In this document: in pieces, positions 34,985 to 43,976 of the stretch
Position numbering within the stretch: position 1 is the stretch's first letter
How the letters are laid out: every line of letters begins with the position of its first letter
NCBI RefSeq assembly: GCF_024764775.1
Contig: NZ_JALIGC010000034.1
Span: forward strand, 62,001-126,000
Origin: Scandinavium manionii
Lineage (GTDB): Bacteria > Pseudomonadota > Gammaproteobacteria > Enterobacterales > Enterobacteriaceae
Direction: 5' to 3'
Length of the DNA: 64,000 nt
Position numbers and translations under genes: made by a program
The notes under the pieces: generated by a model
Database searches by the model: none
Told to the model about the DNA's origin: nothing
What the model saw: the letters and a program-made list of their open reading frames with translations, nothing else

Positions 34985-36016
34985 ATGAAAAAATTATTAC
35001 CCACTTCAACTGCTGGCAGTTTACCTAAGCCCTCCTGGCTTGCGCAGCCTGAGACACTTTGGTCACCCTGGAAATTACAGGGTCAGGAATTAACCGACGG
35101 TAAGCAGGATGCCTTGCGTTTGTGCCTGGACGATCAGCAACAGGCCGGGATTGATATTGTCAGTGATGGCGAGCAAACGCGTCAGCATTTTGTCACGACA
35201 TTTATTGAACACCTCAACGGCGTAGATTTCGAGAATCGTGAGATAGTGAAAATTCGTAATCGCTACGAAGCAAGTGTGCCGACCGTCGTTGGCCCGGTCA
35301 GTCGCCAAAAATCCGTCTTCGTCGAAGATGCCAGACTGTTACGTCAGCAAACCACACAGCCTATTAAATGGGCCCTCCCGGGGCCAATGACAATGATCGA
35401 CACGCTTTATGATAATCACTATAAAAGCCGTGAAAAGCTCGCCTGGGAATTCGCTAAAATTCTCAATGAAGAAGCCAAAGAGTTAGAGGCCGTGGGTGTT
35501 GATATTATCCAGTTTGATGAGCCTGCATTTAATGTGTTTTTTGATGAGGTGAATGATTGGGGAATCGCCACTTTAGAAAGAGCCATCGAAGGGCTTAAAT
35601 GCGAAACGGCGGTGCATATCTGCTACGGGTACGGAATTAAGGCCAATACAGACTGGAAAAAAACGCTGGGTACCGAATGGCGTCAATATGAAGAGATTTT
35701 TCCAAAGCTGCAAAAATCCAATATCGATATCATTTCGCTGGAATGTCAAAACTCCCACGTACCCATGGAGCTTATGGAGCTCATTCGCGGTAAAAAGGTG
35801 ATGGTTGGGGCCATTGACGTGGCAACCAATACCATCGAAACGCCGGAAGAAGTCGCCGCAACACTGCGAAAAGCGCTGCAGTATGTGGATGCCGATAAGC
35901 TCTATCCTTGCACCAACTGCGGGATGATCCCCCTGCCGCGTGGCGTGGCGAAAGGCAAGCTGGATGCCCTAAGCGCCGGGGCTGAAATCGTCCGCAAAGA
36001 GCTGCTGGCGAAATAG
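34985..36016 (+). CDS. mesD: MesD-type core methionine synthase (MetE C-terminal-like)
   Basis: This 343-residue protein is only the catalytic C-terminal half of MetE and lacks the N-terminal folate-binding domain. Zinc ligands are readable by alignment to MetE: His211 and Cys213 (HICYG), Glu253 (SLEC) and Cys312 (NCGM). It should methylate homocysteine with a donor other than 5-methyltetrahydrofolate, together with MesX. The ATG at 34985 follows AAGG; an upstream TTG frame is not supported. It is probably a supplement to, not a replacement for, metE/metH located elsewhere. Confidence 0.87.
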   Translation: MKKLLPTSTAGSLPKPSWLAQPETLWSPWKLQGQELTDGKQDALRLCLDDQQQAGIDIVSDGEQTRQHFVTTFIEHLNGVDFENREIVKIRNRYEASVPTVVGPVSRQKSVFVEDARLLRQQTTQPIKWALPGPMTMIDTLYDNHYKSREKLAWEFAKILNEEAKELEAVGVDIIQFDEPAFNVFFDEVNDWGIATLERAIEGLKCETAVHICYGYGIKANTDWKKTLGTEWRQYEEIFPKLQKSNIDIISLECQNSHVPMELMELIRGKKVMVGAIDVATNTIETPEEVAATLRKALQYVDADKLYPCTNCGMIPLPRGVAKGKLDALSAGAEIVRKELLAK

Positions 36017-36113
36017 CACCCCCAGTTAACCTGCAAAGTGGGGCTATCGCATCGATTGCCCCACTTCCTCTGAAAGACTATCCTGACAGCCCGGTATTTT
36101 TCATGGAGTCATT

Positions 36114-36614
36114 ATGTCTGAAATCACTTCCCGCGACGTCCACCAGCATTTGCTGGTAATGCTGGAGCAGCAACAGGCCCGTTTTCGGGTGATGGAACAT
36201 GAAGCGATGGGTAAATGCGAAGCGGTGTCTGAGATTCGCGGTACGGCACTAGGACAAGGCGCAAAAGCGCTGGTCTGCAAAGTGAAAGGCAACGGCGTGA
36301 AGCTGCATGTTTTGGCTATCTTAGCCGCCGATCAGCAGGCCGATTTATCCCGCCTGGCAACGCATCTTGGCGGACTGAAAGCCTCTCTGGCGAGCCCGGC
36401 GGAAGTGGATGAGCTAACCGCCTGCGCATTTGGCGCAATCCCGCCGTTCAGCTTTCATCCTGCTCTGAAACTGGTGGCCGATCCCTTGCTGTTCACGCGT
36501 TTCGATGAAATCGCGTTTAACGCCGGTCTGCTGGAAAAATCTATCGTGATGGACACCCAGGATTATCTGCGTATCGCTCAGCCAGAACTGGTCGATTTCC
36601 GCCGCGCCGAGTGA
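36114..36614 (+). CDS. yeaK: YbaK/ProX-domain aminoacyl-tRNA deacylase YeaK
   Basis: YeaK is a single-domain trans-editing deacylase that hydrolyses mischarged aminoacyl-tRNA (Ser-tRNA type in E. coli). The 166 residues include the long conserved block CEAVSEIRGTALGQGAKALV, with the catalytic Lys in KALVCKVKG. E. coli YeaK has 167 residues. A weak GGAG precedes the ATG. In E. coli yeaI and yeaJ lie between yeaH and yeaK; here mesXD takes that place. Confidence 0.95.
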   Translation: MSEITSRDVHQHLLVMLEQQQARFRVMEHEAMGKCEAVSEIRGTALGQGAKALVCKVKGNGVKLHVLAILAADQQADLSRLATHLGGLKASLASPAEVDELTACAFGAIPPFSFHPALKLVADPLLFTRFDEIAFNAGLLEKSIVMDTQDYLRIAQPELVDFRRAE

Positions 36615-36622
36615 CAACCCTG

Positions 36623-36727
36623 TCAGTGGCGTCTTTCCAGGTACAAAACGGACGCCACCAGAATCCCGCCCACCGTTAAAAATGAGAGAAAGATAATCAG
36701 CGTTTCGGCAAATTGTTGATCGTACAT
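36623..36727 (-). CDS. yoaI: Small membrane protein YoaI
   Basis: This 34-residue single-span membrane protein (MYDQQFAETLII ... LYLERRH) aligns with E. coli YoaI along its whole length: an ETLII start and an LxER end around a hydrophobic helix. A strong GGAGG lies six bases before the ATG at 36727; an ATG one codon upstream is also possible. It sits just after yeaK on the opposite strand. In E. coli yoaI has been linked to magnesium/PhoB stress, which is not testable here. Confidence 0.82.
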   Translation of the reverse strand: MYDQQFAETLIIFLSFLTVGGILVASVLYLERRH

Positions 36728-36878
36728 CATCACCCTCCTGTGCTCACCTTATCCGTCTTACGCCACGTTCATGACAACCGCATGACAGGCAGAAATCGCA
36801 CCCTACGCGACGTTAAATACTGAAACGATTCGCCCGCAAAAATATTACCGTCATGGCGTAAAACCGAACTGGCAATAG

Positions 36879-36974
36879 CAATAATGATTATTGTTACCGG
36901 TATCACGAAAAAGATTTTCCATAAGTACATTGCCAAATCTCGTAATTGTTAAGTTTAATCTCATGGTTAACCAT
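36879..36974 (+). promoter_or_regulatory. Promoter and two palindromes before the YicJ-like/GH31 operon
   Basis: TTGCCA (36930-36935), an 18-base spacer and TTTAAT (36954-36959) form a good sigma70 promoter. A perfect 12-bp palindrome ATGGTTAACCAT at 36963-36974 covers the predicted start site. A perfect 15-bp palindrome CAATAATGATTATTG lies upstream at 36879-36893. They are candidate repressor and activator sites; the regulator is not in the window. Confidence 0.55.
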
Positions 36975-37024
36975 CAATGCCAGAACACCTCCGAAATAAA
37001 CCTTACACTGGCAAGGTGAATACC

Positions 37025-38359
37025 ATGACCGAGACAATCAGCCGTAAAGAAAAAATCAGTTATGGGTTAGGCGATATGGCCAGTCACATTGGACTGGATA
37101 ACGTTATTATCTTTCTGACCTTTTATTACACCGATGTGGTTGGGCTTCCGGCGGCATTTGTCGGAACTATGTTTTTGCTGGCCCGTACCGCTGACGCAAT
37201 TATCGATCCTGCGATGGGATATATTGCTGACCGTACCAAAACGCGCTGGGGTAAATTCAGACCGTGGATGCTGTGGCTGGCGCTGCCGTTCGGGGCCAGT
37301 TGCCTGCTCACCTACGCCGTGCCGGAATCACTAGACCTGCACGGAAAGATGATTTTCGCGACCGTGAGCTACACCCTGATGATGTTAATGTACACCGCCA
37401 TTAATATCCCTTACTGCTCGATGGGCGCGGTGATCACCCCGGATAACGACGCGCGTATTTCCCTGCAATCTTATCGTTTCTTTCTCGCCACTCTCGGCGG
37501 GGCATTATCCACTTTCTTTATGATGCCTTTAGCCGAATTCTTAGGCGGCGCGGATAAATTACTCGGCTATCGCTGGGCAATGGGTATTATGGCCACCGTG
37601 GCGGTGATTATGTTCTGGTTCTGTTTTGCCAATACCCGTGAACGTATTAATGCCCCAGCGACACACAATAATTACCTCTCCGAACTACAGGATTTATTGC
37701 GCAACGATCAGTGGCGTGTCGTCGCGGTTCTGGTATTAACCAATATTGGTTTTGGTGTTGTTCGCCTCGGCGCCATGATGTATTTCGTCACCTATTATCT
37801 CGGCAGCGCCAGTTATTTCATGTGGATGCTCGGGGCACACATTCTGGGCAAAGCCGCCGGTAGCGCGCTGGCCAAACGCCTGACTCGCAGCTACAGCAAA
37901 GTGCAAATGTTCGGCTACTGCGCCGTGCTGGCTGGCGTACTGAGTATCGCCCTGTTCTTTGCGCCAAAATCCGTCTTCGTCCTTGTGCCGCTCACCTTCG
38001 TGATCTCCACGCTTTACCAGGCCACCACCACCCTGATGTGGGTGATGATGGCTGACGTGGCTGACTACGCCGAATGGAAACAGGGCAAACGCATGGACGG
38101 CGTGATTTTCTCTACCTTCCTGGCTGTGCTCAAACTGGGCATGGCCATCAGCGGGGCTATCGTTGGCTGGACGCTGGGCTTTAGCGGATACGTCCCTAAC
38201 GCCGCGGCGCAAACCTCCACTGCCATGTACTGCATTATCGCCCTCTTCACCGTCGTGCCGGGCCTGCTTTCACTGGCCGCATTTGCCACCCTGCGCTGGT
38301 ACAAGCTCGACGACAGCACCATGAAATCCATCAATCTCGCCAGACACCCTATTTCGTAA
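37025..38359 (+). CDS. GPH-family glycoside/pentoside:cation symporter (YicJ/XylP-like)
   Basis: This 444-residue, twelve-helix inner-membrane protein belongs to the glycoside-pentoside-hexuronide symporter family, closest in appearance to YicJ and XylP. The family pattern LGDMASH...YYTDVVGLP, DPAMGYIADRTKTRWGKFRPW is present near residues 15-85. The ATG at 37025 follows AAGGTGA. The GH31 gene starts 15 bases after its stop. It probably imports the alpha-glycoside that the GH31 enzyme splits, such as an alpha-xyloside or alpha-glucoside. Confidence 0.88.
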   Translation: MTETISRKEKISYGLGDMASHIGLDNVIIFLTFYYTDVVGLPAAFVGTMFLLARTADAIIDPAMGYIADRTKTRWGKFRPWMLWLALPFGASCLLTYAVPESLDLHGKMIFATVSYTLMMLMYTAINIPYCSMGAVITPDNDARISLQSYRFFLATLGGALSTFFMMPLAEFLGGADKLLGYRWAMGIMATVAVIMFWFCFANTRERINAPATHNNYLSELQDLLRNDQWRVVAVLVLTNIGFGVVRLGAMMYFVTYYLGSASYFMWMLGAHILGKAAGSALAKRLTRSYSKVQMFGYCAVLAGVLSIALFFAPKSVFVLVPLTFVISTLYQATTTLMWVMMADVADYAEWKQGKRMDGVIFSTFLAVLKLGMAISGAIVGWTLGFSGYVPNAAAQTSTAMYCIIALFTVVPGLLSLAAFATLRWYKLDDSTMKSINLARHPIS

Positions 38360-38374
38360 AAGGACCGTTTATCC

Positions 38375-40411
38375 ATGAGTGAACTCATTTCACATTCCAA
38401 TAGCATTGAGTGGCGCTTTGAGCGCCAGATCCTGCGCGTTGAAACCTGGGGCCGCAACAGTCTTCGCGTCAGAGCCACCTGTGCGCCAGATTTTACTGAC
38501 GACTTACAGGCGCTGCTTCCCGCCGAATCGTGTGACGCGGAAATGACCTCTGGAGCAGAAAGCTTAACTCTGCGTAACGGCAACATTACCGCCACGCTTA
38601 ATCTCAAAGGTCAGCTGGCGTTCTATAACCAGCGCGGGGAACTGCTGCTCGAAGAAATGTGGCGGCAGCGCTCAACTGTAGGGATTGGCTCCAGCGAAAA
38701 AGGTCAGGATAAATACGTCAGCGCCCTGAAGCTTGATGGCCGTGAATTTAAGCCGCTGGCGGGCGGTAAGTATCAACTGACCGTACGTTTCGAGTCGCGC
38801 CCTGAGGAACGCCTCTACGGCATGGGCCAGTATCAGCAGCCGTGGCTGGATCTCAAAGGCTGTACGCTGGAACTCGCGCAGCGTAACTCTCAGGCCAGCG
38901 TGCCGTTTATGCAGTCGAGCCTCGGCTATGGCCTGCTGTGGAATAACCCGGCGATTGGCGAAGTGAATTTCGCCAAAAACCAGACCGAATGGCGGGCCCG
39001 CGTCACCGGTGAAATGGACTACTGGATAACCGCCGCCGATAGCATCGTCGATATCACGCGACAGTATGCGAAAGCCACCGGCACTCCCCCGCCTGCGCCC
39101 ACGTTTATCAGCGGCTTATGGCAGTGTAAATTGCGTTATCGCACCCAGCAGGAAGTTCTCGACGTGGCGCGCGAGTATCGTCGTCGCAACTTGCCGCTGT
39201 CGGTGATGGTGATTGATTTCTTCCACTGGCCGAATCAGGGCACATGGTGTTTTGATCCGATTGACTGGCCCGATCCGAAAGCGATGGTCGATGAACTCAG
39301 CGCGTTGGGTATTGAGTTGATGGTGTCTGTCTGGCCGACGGTGGAAGCGCGCAGCCCGCTATATCCGAAAATGAAGGCCAAAGGCTGGCTGGTCAGCAGC
39401 GAGCGCGGCGTGCAGGTCAATCTCGATTTTATGGGCAACACCACATTCTTCGATGCCACGCATCCGCAGGCGCGGCAGTTTGTCTGGGAAACGGTGAAGG
39501 AAAATTACTACGATTTAGGCATCAAACTCTTCTGGCTGGATGAAGCCGAGCCGGAATACCGCGCCTACGATTTTGACAACTACCGCTATCACGCAGGCCC
39601 GGTGCTGGAAGTCGGCAACCGCTACCCGCGGGATTTTGCTCAGGGTTTTTACGATGGGCTGAAAGCCAATGGCGAGCAGGATATTGTCAACCTGGTGCGC
39701 TGCTCCTGGGCCGGCAGCCAGCGCTATGGCGTGCTGGCCTGGTCGGGTGATGTGCACTCTTCATTCCATGCGTTGCGTAACCAGATTGCCGCCGGGCTGA
39801 ACATGGGGCTGGCGGGCATTCCGTGGTGGACGACCGACATCGGCGGTTTCCAGGGCGGTAACATTAACGATCCCGCCTTCCATGAGTTGCTGATCCGCTG
39901 GTTCCAGTGGGCGGTCTTCTGCCCGGTTCTGCGTATGCACGGTTATCGCGAGCCGCAAATTCAGCCCCCGGCGCGCTACCGCGACGGCATTCCGCAATGT
40001 AACAGCGGTTCACCGAACGAACTATGGAGCTACGGCGAAGCCAATTTCGACATCCTGCAGCACTGGCTGTCGGTGCGCGAAAAACTGCGTCCGTATATTG
40101 ATGCGCTCTATGACAACGCGCATCAGCACGGCGATCCATTGATGCGTCCGCTATTCTGGCACTATCCACAGGAAAAACAGAGCTGGGAAATCGAAGACCA
40201 GTACCTGTTCGGCGAAGATTTGCTGGTTGCCCCGGTGATTCACGCCGGGCAACGTCAGCGCGACGTCTGGCTCCCGGCGGGTGCTAACTGGGTCGCTCTC
40301 AACGGCGAACGCTATCACGGGGGCGAGCGCATCACCGTGGACGCGCCGCTGGAGACAATCCCGGTATTTATCCGTGAAGGCAGTCAGTTGGTCAGCGTCT
40401 TAACAAACTGA
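38375..40411 (+). CDS. GH31 family alpha-glycosidase (alpha-xylosidase-like)
   Basis: This 678-residue cytoplasmic GH31 enzyme has an N-terminal beta-sandwich (to about 235), a TIM barrel and beta C-terminal domains. The nucleophile is Asp389 in KLFWLDEAEPE and the acid/base is Asp459 in AWSGDVHSSF. The Glu-Ala-Glu-Pro after the nucleophile is typical of alpha-xylosidases such as YicI, but this protein is about 95 residues shorter than YicI (772), so it is a different subgroup. It is the second gene of an operon with the symporter. No signal peptide is present. Confidence 0.9.
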   Translation: MSELISHSNSIEWRFERQILRVETWGRNSLRVRATCAPDFTDDLQALLPAESCDAEMTSGAESLTLRNGNITATLNLKGQLAFYNQRGELLLEEMWRQRSTVGIGSSEKGQDKYVSALKLDGREFKPLAGGKYQLTVRFESRPEERLYGMGQYQQPWLDLKGCTLELAQRNSQASVPFMQSSLGYGLLWNNPAIGEVNFAKNQTEWRARVTGEMDYWITAADSIVDITRQYAKATGTPPPAPTFISGLWQCKLRYRTQQEVLDVAREYRRRNLPLSVMVIDFFHWPNQGTWCFDPIDWPDPKAMVDELSALGIELMVSVWPTVEARSPLYPKMKAKGWLVSSERGVQVNLDFMGNTTFFDATHPQARQFVWETVKENYYDLGIKLFWLDEAEPEYRAYDFDNYRYHAGPVLEVGNRYPRDFAQGFYDGLKANGEQDIVNLVRCSWAGSQRYGVLAWSGDVHSSFHALRNQIAAGLNMGLAGIPWWTTDIGGFQGGNINDPAFHELLIRWFQWAVFCPVLRMHGYREPQIQPPARYRDGIPQCNSGSPNELWSYGEANFDILQHWLSVREKLRPYIDALYDNAHQHGDPLMRPLFWHYPQEKQSWEIEDQYLFGEDLLVAPVIHAGQRQRDVWLPAGANWVALNGERYHGGERITVDAPLETIPVFIREGSQLVSVLTN

Positions 40412-40452
40412 CCTTCGGGCAGACGCCCAAAAAAATAAGATTGTTATATAGC

Positions 40453-40503
40453 AGCCTGTTTATGCACGCTATTTCGCGTACAGTGAACAGGCTTACTTTT
40501 TTT
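40453..40503 (+). terminator. Terminator after GH31 gene
   Basis: AGCCTGTT (40453-40460) pairs with AACAGGCT (40486-40493) around an imperfect inner stem, followed by TTACTTTTTTT. It lies just before yeaL and isolates the sugar operon. Confidence 0.7.
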
Positions 40504-40518
40504 GGCAAGGACTCCCAA

Positions 40519-40965
40519 ATGTTTGACCCTACCCTGTTAATTCTTCTGGGACTGGCGGCGCTCGGCTTTGTCAGTCACAACACCACCGTCGCCGTTTCCA
40601 TTCTGGTGCTGATCATCGTGCGCGTTACGCCGCTGAATACCTTTTTCCCCTGGATTGAAAAACAGGGCCTGGCGATGGGTATTATCGTGCTGACTATCGG
40701 CGTTATGGCGCCTATCGCCAGCGGGACGCTGCCCGCCTCAACGCTGCTGCACTCGTTCGTGAACTGGAAATCGCTGGTCGCGATTGCGGTCGGCGTGTTT
40801 GTCTCGTGGCTCGGCGGTCGAGGCGTTCAACTGATGGGAACACAACCGCAGCTGGTCGCCGGCCTTTTAGTGGGGACCGTGCTCGGTGTGGCGCTGTTTC
40901 GCGGCGTACCGGTCGGGCCGCTTATCGCCGCCGGGCTGGTCTCGATACTTATTGGGAAGGGGTAG
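40519..40965 (+). CDS. yeaL: DUF441 inner-membrane protein YeaL
   Basis: This 148-residue protein has four hydrophobic helices and matches E. coli YeaL in length and sequence. Function is unknown. CAAGGA is the ribosome site of the ATG at 40519. Its last 17 bases overlap the convergent nimR end. Confidence 0.93.
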   Translation: MFDPTLLILLGLAALGFVSHNTTVAVSILVLIIVRVTPLNTFFPWIEKQGLAMGIIVLTIGVMAPIASGTLPASTLLHSFVNWKSLVAIAVGVFVSWLGGRGVQLMGTQPQLVAGLLVGTVLGVALFRGVPVGPLIAAGLVSILIGKG

Positions 40966-41743
40966 CCAACCCGCTGAGATATCGCCCCGGCGTCTGGCCT
41001 AATCCTTTACGGAACATGGTAATGAACGCGGTGGTAGAGTCATAGCCCAACGCGTGTGCGGCCTGCTGCACGCTCTGACCTCGGATCAACAGCTGTAGCG
41101 CCAGGATCAGCTGCAGCTGATGCCGCCAGCGACGAAAACTCAGCCCGGTCTCTTTCACCACCAGCCGGGCCAGATTGCGTTCGCTCATCGCAAAATAACT
41201 CGCCCACTGCCCCAACGTTTGCCACACCGCCGGTTCCGTCTCCATCTTCTCCACCATCATGCGAATTTTGGGATGGGCAGAAACCGGCAACTGGAGCTGT
41301 TCCTGCGGCTGCTGCGGCAGCTCGTCAAACAGCACCTGAATCAGCCGAAGCGTCGCCGGGTCACATTGCGGCGATTCGTGGCGAACGGCCAGATTCAGAA
41401 TGAGTTCCCGCACCAGTGGCGAGATTTTCAACGTACAGCAGTGCGCCGGTAACGCCGCTGCACCGGGTTCGATAAACAGAAAGCAGAGCCGGGCACCCGG
41501 TGTCGCGCGATTGCTGTGCGGGACCTGGCCGGGGATCCACACCGCATACTGCGGCGGCACCATCCAAAGTGCATTTTCCACTTCGCACGTAATTGCCCCG
41601 TGCAGGGCCAGGATCAGCTGGCCTTTGCGGTGCTGATGCTCTGGGATGTACTGCTCGTCTTCCACAACCTGAACGCGAAACGCCGCCGCAGCGTCATGCT
41701 GGCTGTCGGGTTCATACCCCTCAAGCCCCAGTCCTGCCATCAT
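40949..41743 (-). CDS. nimR: AraC-family transcriptional regulator NimR (YeaM)
   Basis: NimR represses the adjacent nimT exporter gene in E. coli. The 264-residue protein (E. coli 273) has a cupin-type sensing domain (about residues 20-100, with HQHRKGQ) and a C-terminal AraC helix-turn-helix pair ending ALGYDSTTAFITMFRKGLGQTPGRYL. It is divergent from nimT with a 100-base shared control region at 41744-41843. Confidence 0.94.
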   Translation of the reverse strand: MMAGLGLEGYEPDSQHDAAAAFRVQVVEDEQYIPEHQHRKGQLILALHGAITCEVENALWMVPPQYAVWIPGQVPHSNRATPGARLCFLFIEPGAAALPAHCCTLKISPLVRELILNLAVRHESPQCDPATLRLIQVLFDELPQQPQEQLQLPVSAHPKIRMMVEKMETEPAVWQTLGQWASYFAMSERNLARLVVKETGLSFRRWRHQLQLILALQLLIRGQSVQQAAHALGYDSTTAFITMFRKGLGQTPGRYLSGLATPSQ

Positions 41744-41843
41744 TGCTTTTGTCCGATATTAGCGATTATTTGTCATTTTAGCTTGATTTCATCATGACGA
41801 AAAAGCGCTATCGTAGTCGCACCAAAAAATAACTGAGAACGCC

Positions 41844-43028
41844 ATGAGTACTGTGTCCATGACAACCCCACGCCAGAATCTGCTTTTGATTGTGGGCATC
41901 CTGTTGATCGCCACCTGTTTACGCGTGACGTTTACCGGTGCCGCCCCGCTGCTTGACAGCATTCGTGCCGACTACGGGCTGTCCACCGCCCAGACCGGGA
42001 TGCTGACCACCCTGCCGCTCCTCGCATTTGGTCTGATTTCACCACTGGCAGCCGGCGTTGCGCGCCGTTTCGGTATGGAGCGCAGCCTGATCGTTGCCCT
42101 GCTGCTAATTTGCGCCGGGGTAGCCGTCCGTTCATTACCCTCGTCTGGCCTGCTGTTCGTCGGAACCGCCATCATCGGCTGCGGCATTGCCCTCGGGAAC
42201 GTTTTGCTGCCAGGCCTTATCAAGCGCGATTTTTCCGGACACGTGGCGAAAATGACCGGCGCGTACTCCCTGACAATGGGGATTGCCGCAGCGGCGGGTT
42301 CCGCCGTGGTGGTGCCGATTGCCCTGAGCGGCGCGGGATGGCACGGCGCACTGCTGGCGCTGATGGCGTTTCCGTTGCTGGCGCTGGTAGTCTGGTTACC
42401 GCAGTTGCGTAATCACACGCCGGGCACGGTGACCGGGGCGCGCAGCCTGCACAGCAAAGGTATCTGGCGTTCGGCGCTGGCCTGGCAAGTGACGCTGTTC
42501 CTTGGGCTTAACTCGCTGGTGTATTACGTAATTGTAGGCTGGCTGCCCGCCATTCTTATCAGCCACGGCTACAGCGAAGCGCAGGCCGGTTCTCTGCACG
42601 GTTTGTTGCAGTTGGCGACCGCCGTACCGGGGCTACTGATCCCGCTGGTGCTGTTTAAGCTCAAAGACCAGCGCGGGATTGCCATCAGCGTGGCGCTAAT
42701 GTGCGCCCTGAGCGCCATCGGCTTCTGGCTGTTCCCTCAGCAGGCGATGTTGTGGACGCTGATCTTCGGCTTTGGCTGTGGCGCGACGATGATCCTTGGG
42801 CTGACATTTATTGGCCTGCGAGCCGGTTCCGCACATCAGGCGGCGGCGTTGTCCGGTATGGCACAATCGGTCGGGTATATGTTGGCGGCCTGTGGGCCTC
42901 CGGCGATGGGCCGAATTCATGACGTCAGCGGCGACTGGCACATTCCGCTAATTGCGGTCGCCGTTATCTCGTTGGTGATGGCCGTGTTTGGGGGATTAGC
43001 AGGACGTGATCGGGAAATCCACGGGTAG
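41844..43028 (+). CDS. nimT: MFS exporter NimT (YeaN), CynX/NimT family
   Basis: NimT is a major-facilitator exporter that gives resistance to 2-nitroimidazole in E. coli. The 394-residue, twelve-helix protein has the same length class as E. coli NimT (393) and the conserved divergent position to nimR. Confidence 0.94.
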   Translation: MSTVSMTTPRQNLLLIVGILLIATCLRVTFTGAAPLLDSIRADYGLSTAQTGMLTTLPLLAFGLISPLAAGVARRFGMERSLIVALLLICAGVAVRSLPSSGLLFVGTAIIGCGIALGNVLLPGLIKRDFSGHVAKMTGAYSLTMGIAAAAGSAVVVPIALSGAGWHGALLALMAFPLLALVVWLPQLRNHTPGTVTGARSLHSKGIWRSALAWQVTLFLGLNSLVYYVIVGWLPAILISHGYSEAQAGSLHGLLQLATAVPGLLIPLVLFKLKDQRGIAISVALMCALSAIGFWLFPQQAMLWTLIFGFGCGATMILGLTFIGLRAGSAHQAAALSGMAQSVGYMLAACGPPAMGRIHDVSGDWHIPLIAVAVISLVMAVFGGLAGRDREIHG

Positions 43029-43038
43029 ACGCCAATTG

Positions 43039-43112
43039 CCCGATGGCGCGATGCTTATCGGGCCTACGCATTCGTTGTAGGCCCATGCAAGCGAAGTGTC
43101 GGCAGGCGATTC
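43039..43112. repeat. REP pair (BIME-like) between nimT and the amidotransferase-like gene
   Basis: CCCGAT / ATCGGG (43039-43062) forms one hairpin and GGCCTAC / GTAGGCC (43061-43083) a second, overlapping one, followed by another GC-rich REP-like arm. The location between convergent genes fits. Confidence 0.7.
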
Positions 43113-43820
43113 TTAAGTTGCTGCCGCGCGAAGAAACGCATGGACCAGCGGTGCCGGGCGGCCAGCCAGCGCGTTGCGCTCATGCTGAAACAGCGTGCCG
43201 ACAAAGAACGGGTGAGTAATCAGTTCTACCACGCGGATTTCACCTTCTTCATCCCAGCCGGTGACGCGCAGCGCGCCTTCGTCAAGCTCCGCCGCGAAAT
43301 CCGGTGAAATGCCGTAGTTGCAGTGATAGCCCTCTTCAATGCTGAGGCGACCATACGCTTTGGCGATGAGGGTATTGGCGCGCAGTTCGATGGTGTCTGA
43401 TTTCTCTACCAGCGAGCAGGCCAGTGGCGCAATCACCATTCGGCCTTCGGTATCCGTTTCGGCGTGTGCCGCATCGTTCCAGCCCAGTACGTTGCGGGCA
43501 TATTCGAGGATCGCATGCTGGAAACCGCCGCAGGTGCCGAGGAAGGGAATGCTGTTTTCACGCGCGTAGCGGATGGCGATAAACGCCCCTTCGGCGTTTT
43601 GGTATGGGCTAGCGGGCACCAGCCAGATTGCGTCGTAGCCCACCAGATCGTCAGCGCTTTTAATGTCGGTGGTGGCGACCCAGTCGTAATCGGCGGTGAG
43701 TTCCTGAACGGCGGCGGCATCATCAATCGCCAGTGGGATCGCCTGATGCGCAATCACCTCGGGATTAAAATCGCCGACCAGTGCAATTCGTAGGGTATTT
43801 TTATTCGAAGCAAGTTCCAT
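43113..43820 (-). CDS. Class I glutamine amidotransferase-like, CTP-synthase-C-terminal-related protein
   Basis: This 235-residue stand-alone class I amidotransferase-like protein resembles the C-terminal domain of CTP synthase. The nucleophile is Cys in FLGTCGGFQHA at about residue 102, and the acid-base region is THPFFVGTLFQHE near the C-terminus. The family is one in which some members carry selenocysteine; this one has an ordinary Cys. The ATG at 43820 follows AAGGAA. There is no ATP-dependent synthetase domain, so its reaction is unknown. It is not present at this point in K-12. Confidence 0.75.
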   Translation of the reverse strand: MELASNKNTLRIALVGDFNPEVIAHQAIPLAIDDAAAVQELTADYDWVATTDIKSADDLVGYDAIWLVPASPYQNAEGAFIAIRYARENSIPFLGTCGGFQHAILEYARNVLGWNDAAHAETDTEGRMVIAPLACSLVEKSDTIELRANTLIAKAYGRLSIEEGYHCNYGISPDFAAELDEGALRVTGWDEEGEIRVVELITHPFFVGTLFQHERNALAGRPAPLVHAFLRAAAT

Positions 43821-43976
43821 GAAGGGTTCCTTATGCTGTGCAGTTTTCGGACTACATAAGGAACACCAGCCTACCGGGGTTTTGCGCGCAGAACAATCCC
43901 CAGAATGTGCAGTTGGCGATCGTTTCATCTGTTCGCAGTTCGTATTACTCTTTCAGCGGGAAAATACGGAGCTGCG

